Positions 8,911-17,411 of a stretch of DNA of 64,000 nucleotides are shown piece after piece; positions within the stretch are counted from its first letter, which is position 1; every line of letters begins with the position of its first letter. Source of the stretch: Neoroseomonas soli (GTDB taxonomy: Bacteria > Pseudomonadota > Alphaproteobacteria > Acetobacterales > Acetobacteraceae); NCBI RefSeq assembly GCF_018129065.1, contig NZ_JAAEDM010000012.1, positions 24,481 to 88,480 on the forward strand, written 5' to 3'. The position numbers and the translations under genes were made by a program. The notes below the pieces were generated by a model. That model made no database searches. It was given only the letters and a program-made list of their open reading frames with translations, and was not told the DNA's origin.

Positions 8911-9900
8911 TCATCCGCGTGCGAGACCTGCCTCGCGCATCGCCGCGCCGAGCGTCGCGTCGGTGCGTTCCATGTGCGCCGACAGGCCCGCCGCGTCGCC
9001 CCAGACCATGCCGAAGCCGCGGGCGTTCATGAAGTCCTTGAACTCCTGGCTGTTCCAGACCTTCTGCATCGCGGCGGTCAGCGCCTGCGCGATCTCGCGC
9101 GGCATGTTCAGCGGGCCCGCCATGCCGCGCCAGGCGCCGGTGCTGTAGCTGATGCCGAGCGTCTCGTTCAGCGTCGGCACGCTGGCGAATTGCGGGTTGC
9201 GCTGCGGCGCCATGATCGCGAGCGAGCGCGCGCGCCCGGCCTCGATGATGGCGCGCGCCTCGGGCACCGAGCAGGTCACGATGTCGAGCCCGCCAGCGGC
9301 GAGGTCCTGCATCGCCGGCGCCGCGCCGTTCGACGGAACCCAGCGCACATGGTCGGCCCGCAGCCCCATCGCACCCAGCCAGCCGGCGAGCGCCAGATGC
9401 CAGATGCCGCCCTGGCCGGTGCCGGAGGCCTTGAACTGGCCTGGCCGGCTGGCCTTGATCGCATCCGCGAGCGACTTGATGTCGCGGTGCGGCGAGCTCG
9501 CATTCACCTGCACGCCCGGCGGGTCCTCGTTCATCAGCGCGAGCGGCGTGTAGGCGGTGCGCTTGAGTTCGGTGAGACCCTGCCAGTGCATCATGCAGAT
9601 CTCGACCGTGAGCATGCCGATCGTGTAGCCGTCGGGCGCAGCCTGGGCGATGGCGGCATGGCCCACCACGCCGGAACCGCCGGTGCGGTTCACGACGTTG
9701 AAGGGCTGGCCCATCTCCTTCTCGAGCAGGGCGGCGACGATGCGCGCCGTGGCGTCGGTGCCGCCGCCCGCGCCCCAGGGCACGATGACCTGGACAGGGC
9801 GTGCGGGGTAGCGGCCCTGGCCGAGGGCAGGGCGGGCAAGGGGTGCGATCCCGGCAAGGGCGCCGGCGGCGAGCGCGCCGCGGCGGGTGAACTGGTTCAT
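8911..9900 (-). CDS. Bug/TctC family periplasmic solute receptor
   Basis: The 329-residue protein is a tripartite tricarboxylate transporter receptor. The N-terminus (MNQFTRRGALAAGALAGIAPLARPALGQG) is a signal peptide with a twin-arginine-like TRRGAL. The Bug signature follows: YPARPVQVIVPWGAGGGTDATARIVA (about 31-56) and later AAPDGYTIGML. Bug proteins bind carboxylates such as citrate, malate or aromatic acids. It lies 31 bases after tctA in the order tctB-tctA-bug. Confidence 0.92.
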   Translation of the reverse strand: MNQFTRRGALAAGALAGIAPLARPALGQGRYPARPVQVIVPWGAGGGTDATARIVAALLEKEMGQPFNVVNRTGGSGVVGHAAIAQAAPDGYTIGMLTVEICMMHWQGLTELKRTAYTPLALMNEDPPGVQVNASSPHRDIKSLADAIKASRPGQFKASGTGQGGIWHLALAGWLGAMGLRADHVRWVPSNGAAPAMQDLAAGGLDIVTCSVPEARAIIEAGRARSLAIMAPQRNPQFASVPTLNETLGISYSTGAWRGMAGPLNMPREIAQALTAAMQKVWNSQEFKDFMNARGFGMVWGDAAGLSAHMERTDATLGAAMREAGLARG

Positions 9901-9931
9901 TTCTTGGTTTCCTCCTGGCAGCGGAATGACG

Positions 9932-11428
9932 CTATCGCGCGGCTTCGGCGGGCCGCAAGCGGCGAGCGACCCAGACCCCTGCCGGCCAGAGCAGCGCCGC
10001 GATGGCCATGGCTGCCAGGACCGAGGAGACCGGCCGCTCGAAGAAGGGCAGCACGTCGCCGTCCGACTTGATGAGCGAGGTGACGAAGCTCTGCTCCACC
10101 ATCGTCCCCATGACGATGCCGAGGACCATCGCCGCCACCGGGTAGCCGTTGCGCTCCATGACGAAGCCGACGATGCCGAACATCCCGACCAGCAGCACGG
10201 AGAACAGGTTGTTGCCCGTGGCGAAGGCGCCGACCGCGCAGAGCAGCACGATCACCGGCATCACCGCCGCGCGCGGCGCGCGCAGCACCAGGCTCGCCAC
10301 CCGGATCATGATGATGCCGAGCGGGATCATGATGATGTTGGCCAGCACGAAGATGATGTAGAGCGCGTACATCGACGATGCGCGCTCGGTGAACAGCGTC
10401 GGCCCGGGATTCAGCCCCTTCATGTAGAGAACGCCGATGGCGATCGCCGTGATGGTGTCGCCCGGAATGCCGAAGAGCAACGCCGGCACCCAGCCCGAGG
10501 CGAGCGAGGCGTTGTTCGACGCGCCGGCCTCCACCAGCCCTTCGGGATGGCCGGTGCCGAACTTCTCCGGTTCCTTGGAGAAGCGCTTGGACATGGCATA
10601 GGACACCCAGGCCGCCATGTCGGCGCCCGCGCCCGGCAGCACGCCGATGATGATGCCGATGATGTTCCCGCGCCACATCGGCCACTGGTACTTCTTCGTC
10701 AGGCCCCACTGGCCCGCCAGGATCGACCCGAAGCGCCGCCGCGGCAGGGGCGGAGGCTCGGGCGTCGTCATGGCGCGCATCACCTCCGATACGGCGAAGA
10801 CGCCGACCAGGGCGGGGATCACCTCGATGCCGCCGAGCAGGTCAGCGATGCCGAAGGTGAAGCGCGGCACGCCGCCCGGGTTCTCCATGCCGACGCAGGC
10901 GAACAGCAGGCCGAGCAGCATCGAGGCGATCGCCTTGATGGGCGAGGATCGCGCGACCAGCGTCGCGCACATCAGCCCGAGGAAGGCGAGCCAGAAATAT
11001 TCGAAGGTGGAGAAGGACAGCGCCATCTCCGCGAGCAGGGGCGCCATCAGCACGAGGGAGAGCGTGCCGACGATCCCGCCGATGGCGCTGAACCAGAGGC
11101 CGGCACCCAGCGCCAGTTCCGCCTGGCCCTTGCGCGTCATGGCATAGGACTCGTCGGTATAGGCGGCGGAGGCCGGCGTGCCGGGAATGCGCATCAGCGC
11201 CCCGGGGATGTCCCCCGAGAAAATCGCCATGGCCGAGGCGGTGATGATCGTCGCCACCGCCGCGATGGGCGAGAGGTAGAAGGTCACCGGCACCAGCAGC
11301 GCCGTCGCCATGGTGGCCGACAGGCCCGGCAGCGAGCCCACCACCAGGCCATAGACGGCCGAGGCCATGATCGCGATCAGCACGTCAGGCGCTGCGACGA
11401 GGCGGAAGGCTTCCAGCATCTCGGTCAT
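9932..11428 (-). CDS. tctA: Tripartite tricarboxylate transporter large membrane subunit TctA
   Basis: The 498-residue protein has the length and about twelve hydrophobic segments of TctA. Conserved stretches include VVGSLPGLSATMATALLVPVTF (about 28-49), the loop GALMRIPGTPASAAYTDESYAMTRKGQ, and the C-terminal repeat VLPGAGADMAAW with GIPGDTITAIAIG. It is the ion-coupled channel subunit, working with TctB and the Bug receptor. The start (ATG 11428) lies four bases after the tctB stop, which indicates translational coupling. Confidence 0.95.
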   Translation of the reverse strand: MTEMLEAFRLVAAPDVLIAIMASAVYGLVVGSLPGLSATMATALLVPVTFYLSPIAAVATIITASAMAIFSGDIPGALMRIPGTPASAAYTDESYAMTRKGQAELALGAGLWFSAIGGIVGTLSLVLMAPLLAEMALSFSTFEYFWLAFLGLMCATLVARSSPIKAIASMLLGLLFACVGMENPGGVPRFTFGIADLLGGIEVIPALVGVFAVSEVMRAMTTPEPPPLPRRRFGSILAGQWGLTKKYQWPMWRGNIIGIIIGVLPGAGADMAAWVSYAMSKRFSKEPEKFGTGHPEGLVEAGASNNASLASGWVPALLFGIPGDTITAIAIGVLYMKGLNPGPTLFTERASSMYALYIIFVLANIIMIPLGIIMIRVASLVLRAPRAAVMPVIVLLCAVGAFATGNNLFSVLLVGMFGIVGFVMERNGYPVAAMVLGIVMGTMVEQSFVTSLIKSDGDVLPFFERPVSSVLAAMAIAALLWPAGVWVARRLRPAEAAR

Positions 11429-11432
11429 GGCA

Positions 11433-11918
11433 TCACCACGGCGCCGGCAGGATGCCCGCGGGCAGCGGCACGCGGAGCAGCTTGTAGAAGACGAGATGCA
11501 CGAAAGGCGGCGCGCAGACCGCCATTCCCACAGAGAGCCGCAACGAGGCGCCGAGCGCCAGTGCCGCCACCAGCACCAGCACGAAGGCGGTCGGCAGGAA
11601 GCCGAGCGTCTCCGACACCAGCATGTAGAACAGCAGCAGCGCCGGGGGCACGAAGGCGGCGAGGATGCGCCGGTCCCCGAGCCAGCGCGCGAGGCCCGCA
11701 TGTGCCTCGATCGGCTCGACTTCTTCGTCCTCGAAGCTGTGGCCGACGCCGAAGGCGATCAGCGCGCCGCAGAGCGCCAGCCCGGCGCCCACCACCATCG
11801 GGAAGACGGCCGGCCCCACATCCTGCCCCGGCACGGCGGGCAGGCGCGAGCCGCCCCAGAAGGCGAGGACGCCGAGCAGCACCAGGAAGCCGCCCGTCAC
11901 CCGGTCCGAGAGATGCAT
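11433..11918 (-). CDS. tctB: Tripartite tricarboxylate transporter small membrane subunit TctB
   Basis: This protein of about 161 residues has the four-helix layout and the opening DRVTGGFLVLLGVLAFWGG typical of TctB. The segment PGQDVGPAVFPMVVGAGLALCG is also characteristic. An in-frame ATG at 11936 would add six residues (MGERQG), but GGGGGAA lies about nine bases before the ATG at 11918, so I prefer the shorter form. It precedes tctA by four bases. Confidence 0.88.
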   Translation of the reverse strand: MHLSDRVTGGFLVLLGVLAFWGGSRLPAVPGQDVGPAVFPMVVGAGLALCGALIAFGVGHSFEDEEVEPIEAHAGLARWLGDRRILAAFVPPALLLFYMLVSETLGFLPTAFVLVLVAALALGASLRLSVGMAVCAPPFVHLVFYKLLRVPLPAGILPAPW

Positions 11919-11984
11919 CCCTTGTCGTTCCCCCATGCGGTCGTTGCCGCGGGGGAAAGGCTAGACGATGCCGCGGCGCGGTGG

Positions 11985-12923
11985 CTAGGCCGCGAGATCG
12001 GCGGCGAGCGCCTGGATCGCCTCGCGGTATTCCTGCTTCAGCCGCGCGCAGAGTTCCGCGGTGCTGGGCACGTCCCGGATGGCGCCGACGCCGTGGCCGG
12101 CGGACCAGATGTCCTTCCAGGCGCGGCGGTCGTGGTTGCCGGGGGCGACGTCCTTCCCGTAGTCGGGCAGGTTGTCGGGGTCGAGCCCGGCATTCTCGAG
12201 CGAGGCGCGCAGGAAATTCGCGCTGACGCCGCTGATCGCGGGCGTGTAGACGATGTCCTTTGCCTCCGCGGCAATGACCATCTGCTTGTAGGTCTCGGGC
12301 GCGCGGCTTTCCGTGGTGGCGATGAAGCGCGTGCCGAGATAGGCGAGGTCCGCCCCCGCCGCCCGTGCACCTGCGATATGCGCGCCGGTGGACATGCCAC
12401 CCGACAGGATCAGCGTGCCGGAGAAGAACTGCCGGATCTCGTGCAGGAAGGCGAAGGGATTGTAGGTGCCGGCATGCCCGCCCGCGCCGGCGGTCACCGC
12501 GATCAGCCCGTCCACCCCGGCTTCCGCGGCCTTGCGCGCGTGGCGCATGTTGATGACGTCGTGGAACACCAGCCCGCCGTAGGAATGGATGGCGTCCACC
12601 ACCTCCTGCACCGCGCCGAGGGAGGTGATGATGACCGGCACGCGCTGCTTCACCGTCTCCGCGAGGTCCTGCTGCAGGCGCGCATTGGACCGGTGGACGA
12701 TGAGGTTCACGCCGAAGGGCGCGGCGTGGTCGCCGCAGCGCTCGCGGATCTCGGCGAGCCATTCGCCGTAGCCTTCGGTGCTGCGCTGGTTGAGCGCCGG
12801 AAAGGTCCCGAGCACGCCGGCGCGGCAGGTCTCCACCACCAGGTCGGTCCCCGAGACGAGGAACATCGGCGCCGCAATGGCGGGCAGGGCAAGCCGGCCC
12901 TTGAGGGCTGCGGGAATGGGCAT
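11985..12923 (-). CDS. Nitronate monooxygenase-like FMN-dependent TIM-barrel oxidoreductase
   Basis: The 312-residue protein matches the 2-nitropropane dioxygenase/NMO family: the FMN-binding start APMFLVSGTDLVVETCRAGVLGTFPALN (about 18-45), VTAGAGGHAGTYNPFAFLHEIRQ (about 142-164) and the phosphate-binding ILSGGMSTGAHIAGARAAGADLAYLGTRFIAT. True nitronate activity is uncertain, as this family also includes quinone reductases and enoyl reductases. It sits 12 bases after the serine hydrolase gene and 66 bases before tctB, all on one strand. Confidence 0.88.
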   Translation of the reverse strand: MPIPAALKGRLALPAIAAPMFLVSGTDLVVETCRAGVLGTFPALNQRSTEGYGEWLAEIRERCGDHAAPFGVNLIVHRSNARLQQDLAETVKQRVPVIITSLGAVQEVVDAIHSYGGLVFHDVINMRHARKAAEAGVDGLIAVTAGAGGHAGTYNPFAFLHEIRQFFSGTLILSGGMSTGAHIAGARAAGADLAYLGTRFIATTESRAPETYKQMVIAAEAKDIVYTPAISGVSANFLRASLENAGLDPDNLPDYGKDVAPGNHDRRAWKDIWSAGHGVGAIRDVPSTAELCARLKQEYREAIQALAADLAA

Positions 12924-12935
12924 GGACTCGGTTCC

Positions 12936-14522
12936 TCAGGAGATGCGTTCGAAGACCAGGCGGCGGGCGCGGGCGCCGTTCGCCTCCAGCGCGCCGCCGG
13001 GCAGAAGGCGGATGTCGTACCAGGTGTCGAAGAGCGAGCCCGGCACATGCATCCGCAGGAGGCCCGGCGCGACGGGTTCCAGCCGCCAGGGCCCGCCCAC
13101 GGCATGTGGGCCGCGGGCGCTGACGCGACGGTCGTCGCCGATGGTCCATTCGGTGCCGAGTTCGGCGCAGGCGTAGCGGCCGGGCAGGTTCTCCGGCATC
13201 GCCGCCTCGGCAGGCGCGCGCTGGAAGACGGATCGCTGGCCGGCATCCGCTTCCACTTCCAGGGCGGCGCCGGCGGGGCGGAGCGTGAAGCAGAAGACGC
13301 CGCGGCGGGCCGTCAGCGCACCGTCCGGAAGGGGCGCCAGGGCAAAGGGCACGCCATGGCTGCGCGCCATGGGCTGCCCCGCCGGGTCGAGGAAGACATC
13401 GAAGGAAGCGCCTTCCCCGGCATTGACCCAGCGGCCGGTCATCGCCTCCAGCGCCGCGTGCGCCGGCAAGGGCGGGACAGGCGTGAGCCCCGCCGTGCCG
13501 GCCAGCGCCGCCTCCAGCACCTGCGCCGCGATCGCACCCGGGTCGGCGCCGCCATGGTTGGTGATGACGATGACGGCGAGGCGCTCGGCCGGCGCGCGCA
13601 GGAAGGCAGTCTTGTAGCCGGGCCAGAGGCCGCCATGGCCGATGGTCGGCACGCCGCGGTGCTCCCCGGCCTCCAGGCCGCGGGCGTAGAGGTTCAGCGC
13701 TCCGTTGGTGAAGCGCGCGCGCTGCTGCAGCGCCTCCACCAATGCCGGGCCGCCGACGCGGCCGGTTTCGTAGTTGCGCGCCCAGAGCGCGAGGTCCTCG
13801 ACGCAGGAGACAAGCCCGCCCTCGCCGCCGAGCGCGAAGCCGTGCGCGGCACGGGTGAAATTGCCGGTCGCCGGCAGGTAGCCGGTGGCGAGGCCGGGGA
13901 CGAGTTCGCTCGTCGTCGGCGTCAGCCGCGTGCGCGTCATGCCGAGCGGGGTGAAGATGCGCTGCTCGAGGAAGGCGCCGAGCGGCATTCCGGCGGCGCG
14001 CTCCACCGCCAGGCCGAGCAGGAAGAAGCCCGAATTGCTGTAGAGGAAGCGGCTCCCGGGCGCGAAGTTCAGCCCGCGCTGGCGGCAGATGGCGGCGAGC
14101 AGGTCCGCGCCCGTGCAGGCATCGGAGAGGTCGAGACCGCCGAGCCGCATCAGTTCCAGCATGTCGCGGATGCCGGAGGTGTTGCGCATCACGTGGTCGA
14201 CGGTGACGCGTGCGCCGAGGTCCGGCAGTTCGGGGATGAAGGCGGCGAGGTCGTCCTCGGGGGAGAGCACCCCATCCTCGGCCAGCAGCAGGGCGGCCGC
14301 GCAGGTGAACTGCTTGGTCACCGAGGCGATGCGGAAGGTGGTGGAAGGGCCGACGGGCACCTCGTGCTCGATGCTCGCGAGTCCCGCGCTGCGATGCAGC
14401 ACGAGCGCGCCGTCGCGGACGATGCCGATGGTGCATCCCGGCGAGCCCTTCGCGGCGAAGGGCGCGAGCAGCGCCTCCACCCGGCGTTCGAGGGACATCA
14501 GGTCAAGATCGCGCGCTGCCAT
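12936..14522 (-). CDS. Serine hydrolase of the beta-lactamase class C / esterase family
   Basis: The 528-residue protein carries the SxxK catalytic motif S67-V-T-K70 (in TTFRIASVTKQ), a YSN motif (FLYSNSGFFLLG, near 158) and HGG in the third position (IGHGGLWPGYKTA). These define the beta-lactamase/DD-peptidase fold, subgroup class C-like esterases. The C-terminal 170 residues form a separate beta-rich lipocalin-like domain. There is no signal peptide at the chosen ATG 14522, suggesting a cytosolic esterase or peptidase rather than a true beta-lactamase; a longer frame extends to 14705 but overlaps the divergent ThDP gene. Confidence 0.85.
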   Translation of the reverse strand: MAARDLDLMSLERRVEALLAPFAAKGSPGCTIGIVRDGALVLHRSAGLASIEHEVPVGPSTTFRIASVTKQFTCAAALLLAEDGVLSPEDDLAAFIPELPDLGARVTVDHVMRNTSGIRDMLELMRLGGLDLSDACTGADLLAAICRQRGLNFAPGSRFLYSNSGFFLLGLAVERAAGMPLGAFLEQRIFTPLGMTRTRLTPTTSELVPGLATGYLPATGNFTRAAHGFALGGEGGLVSCVEDLALWARNYETGRVGGPALVEALQQRARFTNGALNLYARGLEAGEHRGVPTIGHGGLWPGYKTAFLRAPAERLAVIVITNHGGADPGAIAAQVLEAALAGTAGLTPVPPLPAHAALEAMTGRWVNAGEGASFDVFLDPAGQPMARSHGVPFALAPLPDGALTARRGVFCFTLRPAGAALEVEADAGQRSVFQRAPAEAAMPENLPGRYACAELGTEWTIGDDRRVSARGPHAVGGPWRLEPVAPGLLRMHVPGSLFDTWYDIRLLPGGALEANGARARRLVFERIS

Positions 14523-14646
14523 GTTAAGCAGCCTGCCTGCACGTAAGGCATGGCACAAGCGGGGGGGTTGCGGGCAACGCAATGCGGTGTCTAGGCTGCA
14601 ATAGCAGGCCGGGCCACAAGAGTGCCGGCAAAGGGGAAACGGCACG

Positions 14647-16275
14647 ATGAAACTTGGCGCAGCAATCGCCGAGATCATGAAGCGTGAGGGGATCCAGATC
14701 CTCACGGGCTATCCGGTGAACCACCTGATCGAGCACGCGGCGGCGATCGATATCCGTCCCGTCATGGTGCGCCAGGAGCGCATCGGGCTGCACATGGCCG
14801 ATGCCATCAGCCGCGTGACCTCGGGCCGCACGCTGGGCGCCTTCTGCATGCAGCACGGGCCGGGGTCCGAGAACGCCTATGGCGGCGTGGCGCAGTGCTA
14901 TGGCGAGAGCATCCCGGTGCTGGTGCTGCCGATGGGCTATCCGCGCCGCCTCGCGCATATCGATCCGAACTTCAATTCCTCCGTGCAGATGCGCGGCATC
15001 ACCAAGTCCGCCGAGCCGATCATGTCGGCGGCCGAGGTGCCGAACATCCTGCGGCGCGCCTTCACCCGGCTAAGGAACGGCCGCGGCGGCCCCGTGCTGG
15101 TCGAGATCCCGACCGACATGTGGAACGAGGAGGTGCCGGAGCCGCTGAACTACACGCCGGTCATCGCGACGCGCTACGGGCCGGACCCGGCGGATGTGGC
15201 GCGGGCGGCGGATGCGCTGGCGGCGGCGAAGCGGCCGGTGATCTACGCCGGCACCGGCGTGCACTGGGCGCGCGCCTGGCCGCAACTCAAGGCGCTGGCG
15301 GAACTGCTGGCGGCGCCGGTGACGACGAGCCTCGGCGGCAAGTCCTCCTTCCCCGAGGATCATCCGTTGGCGCTCGGTTCGGGCGGGTTGGCGATCCCGA
15401 AGCCGGTGCGGCACTTCCTGGACAATGCCGATCTCATCCTCGGCATCGGGTGTTCCTTCACCGAGACGAATTTCGGCGTGAAGATGCCGGCGGGGAAGAA
15501 GATCATCCACGCCACGCTCGACCCTGACCACCTGAACAAGGACATCGCCTGCGACATCGGCCTGGTGGGCGATGCGGCGCTGACGCTCGACGCGCTGATC
15601 GCGGAACTTGCCGGGCGGGTGAAGGAAAGGCGCGACCACGGGCCGGTGGCGCGGGAGATCCAGCAGCACCGGGCCGAATGGCTCGCCGCCTGGGCGGCCA
15701 AGACCGACAGCGATGCGGAGCCGCTGAACCCCTACCGCGTGCTGCGCGACCTGTGGCGCACGGTGGATGTGGACAACACCATCATCACGCATGATGCAGG
15801 TTCGCCGCGCGACCAGCTCTCGCCGTTCTGGGTGAGCCGCACGCCGCTGTCCTACCTCGGCTGGGGCAAGACGACGCAGTTGGGCTACGGGCTGGGCCTC
15901 GCCATGGGCGCGAAGCTCGCGGCGCCGGACAAGCTCTGCATCAATGTCTGGGGCGATGCGGCGATCGGCTTCACCGGCATGGATTTCGAGACGGCGGTGC
16001 GCGAGCGCATCCCCATCCTGTCCATCCTGCTCAACAACTTCTCCATGGCGATCGAGCTGAAGGTGATGCCGGTCAGCACGGAGAAATATCGCTCCACCGA
16101 CATCTCGGGCGACTATGCCGCCATGGCGCGCGCCTTCGGCGGCTATGGGGAGCGCGTGACCAGGATCGCGGACATCGTGCCCGCCATCCGGCGCGGCATC
16201 GAGCAGACGAAGAACGGAACCCCGGCGCTGCTGGAGTTCATCACATCGAAGGAGACAGCCGTATCCCGCCTGTAG
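14647..16275 (+). CDS. Thiamine-diphosphate-dependent enzyme, acetolactate synthase-like
   Basis: The 542-residue protein has the three-domain ThDP layout: PYR domain with the cofactor-activating Glu E44 (VRQERIGLHMADA) and MQHGPGSENAYGGVAQ; a central Rossmann-like domain (about 190-330); and a PP domain with the Mg/ThDP motif WGDAAIGFTGMDFETAV ... NN. The motif reads GDA rather than the usual GDG. The substrate is unknown; such proteins cleave or condense 2-keto acids. It is the first gene of a long plus-strand run with an ABC importer, so it probably acts on the imported compound or its keto form. The 56-base gap to the ABC ATPase suggests one operon. Confidence 0.88.
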   Translation: MKLGAAIAEIMKREGIQILTGYPVNHLIEHAAAIDIRPVMVRQERIGLHMADAISRVTSGRTLGAFCMQHGPGSENAYGGVAQCYGESIPVLVLPMGYPRRLAHIDPNFNSSVQMRGITKSAEPIMSAAEVPNILRRAFTRLRNGRGGPVLVEIPTDMWNEEVPEPLNYTPVIATRYGPDPADVARAADALAAAKRPVIYAGTGVHWARAWPQLKALAELLAAPVTTSLGGKSSFPEDHPLALGSGGLAIPKPVRHFLDNADLILGIGCSFTETNFGVKMPAGKKIIHATLDPDHLNKDIACDIGLVGDAALTLDALIAELAGRVKERRDHGPVAREIQQHRAEWLAAWAAKTDSDAEPLNPYRVLRDLWRTVDVDNTIITHDAGSPRDQLSPFWVSRTPLSYLGWGKTTQLGYGLGLAMGAKLAAPDKLCINVWGDAAIGFTGMDFETAVRERIPILSILLNNFSMAIELKVMPVSTEKYRSTDISGDYAAMARAFGGYGERVTRIADIVPAIRRGIEQTKNGTPALLEFITSKETAVSRL

Positions 16276-16331
16276 CGCGGGGTCACGGCCAAGAAGCGGG
16301 GGCAACCCGCCCGGGCATCCAGGGAGGTTGA

Positions 16332-17381
16332 ATGGCGACGGTCGATATCCGCGAGGTGCGGAAGGCGTTCGGCAGCACGCAGATCCTGCACGGGGTCAGC
16401 GTGGCGATAGAGGACGGTCAGTTCGTCGTCCTCGTCGGGCCGTCGGGCTGCGGCAAGTCCACGTTGCTCCGCATGCTGGCGGGGCTCGAGAACATCACGG
16501 GCGGAGAGATCGCGATCGGCGAGCGGGTGGTGAACAACGTCCCGCCCAAGGACCGCGACATCGCCATGGTGTTCCAGAACTACGCGCTCTACCCGCACAT
16601 GACCGTGTTCCAGAACATGGCCTTCTCCATGAAGCTGGCCGGCGCCCCGAAGGATGTGATGGAGCGGGAGGTGCAGAAGGCCGCGAGGATCCTCGGCCTC
16701 GAGCAGTTGCTGCATCGCTTTCCCCGGCAGCTTTCGGGCGGACAGCGGCAGCGCGTGGCGATGGGGCGTGCCATCGTGCGCAATCCGCAGGTCTTCCTCT
16801 TCGACGAGCCGCTGTCGAACCTCGACGCCAAGCTGCGCGTGCAGATGCGATCCGAGATCAAGGAGCTGCACCAGCGGCTGAAAGTCACCACCGTCTACGT
16901 CACCCACGACCAGATCGAGGCCATGACCATGGCCGACCTGATCGTGGTGATGAACCACGGCCGCATCGAGCAGGCGGGCGCGCCGCTCGAACTCTACGAC
17001 CGACCGGCGAACCTCTTTGTCGCGGGCTTCATCGGCTCGCCCGCGATGAACATGCTGGAAGGGCACATCGCGGACGGCGCGTTCCACGCCGCGGGCGGGG
17101 TGCGCTGGCCCCTGCCGCCGGGCGCACCCACCAGCGGCGAGGTGATCTACGGCATCAGGCCTGAGCACCTGCACCTTGATCCCGGTGGACTCCCGGCCTC
17201 GATCCAGGTGATCGAGCCTACGGGGTCGGAAACCCAGGTCCTGCTGCGGATCGGCGATGCCTCGCTGCTTGGCGCCTTCCGCGAGCGCATATCCGGCGCC
17301 CCCGGTTCGGCGCTGCCCGTCAGTCCCGACATTTCGCTGGTCCACCTGTTCGACAAGAAGACAGGCCAGCGAATTCCGTAA
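16332..17381 (+). CDS. ABC importer ATP-binding protein, UgpC/MalK family
   Basis: The 349-residue ATPase has Walker A GPSGCGKST (about 37-45), Q-loop VFQNYALYPHM, signature LSGGQRQRVAMGRA, Walker B VFLFDEPLSNLDAKLR and switch His in YVTHDQIEAMTMAD. The C-terminal part (from about 235) is the TOBE regulatory domain typical of CUT1 sugar, polyol and glycerol-3-phosphate importers. GGAGG lies five bases before the ATG. The ATPase gene comes first in the transporter operon, followed 30 bases later by the binding protein. Confidence 0.95.
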   Translation: MATVDIREVRKAFGSTQILHGVSVAIEDGQFVVLVGPSGCGKSTLLRMLAGLENITGGEIAIGERVVNNVPPKDRDIAMVFQNYALYPHMTVFQNMAFSMKLAGAPKDVMEREVQKAARILGLEQLLHRFPRQLSGGQRQRVAMGRAIVRNPQVFLFDEPLSNLDAKLRVQMRSEIKELHQRLKVTTVYVTHDQIEAMTMADLIVVMNHGRIEQAGAPLELYDRPANLFVAGFIGSPAMNMLEGHIADGAFHAAGGVRWPLPPGAPTSGEVIYGIRPEHLHLDPGGLPASIQVIEPTGSETQVLLRIGDASLLGAFRERISGAPGSALPVSPDISLVHLFDKKTGQRIP

Positions 17382-17411
17382 CCGCAACGAAAAGCCAGGA
17401 GGGAGAGGAAC

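Noticed and set aside
12936..14522. Antibiotic-resistance beta-lactamase
   Set aside because: The SxxK and YxN motifs are present, but there is no signal peptide and a C-terminal lipocalin-like domain and transporter context fit an esterase/peptidase better.
11367..14546. Open frame of 1059 codons on the plus strand
   Set aside because: Antisense to tctA, tctB, the NMO-like gene and the serine hydrolase, all of which have clear family motifs; composition is low complexity.
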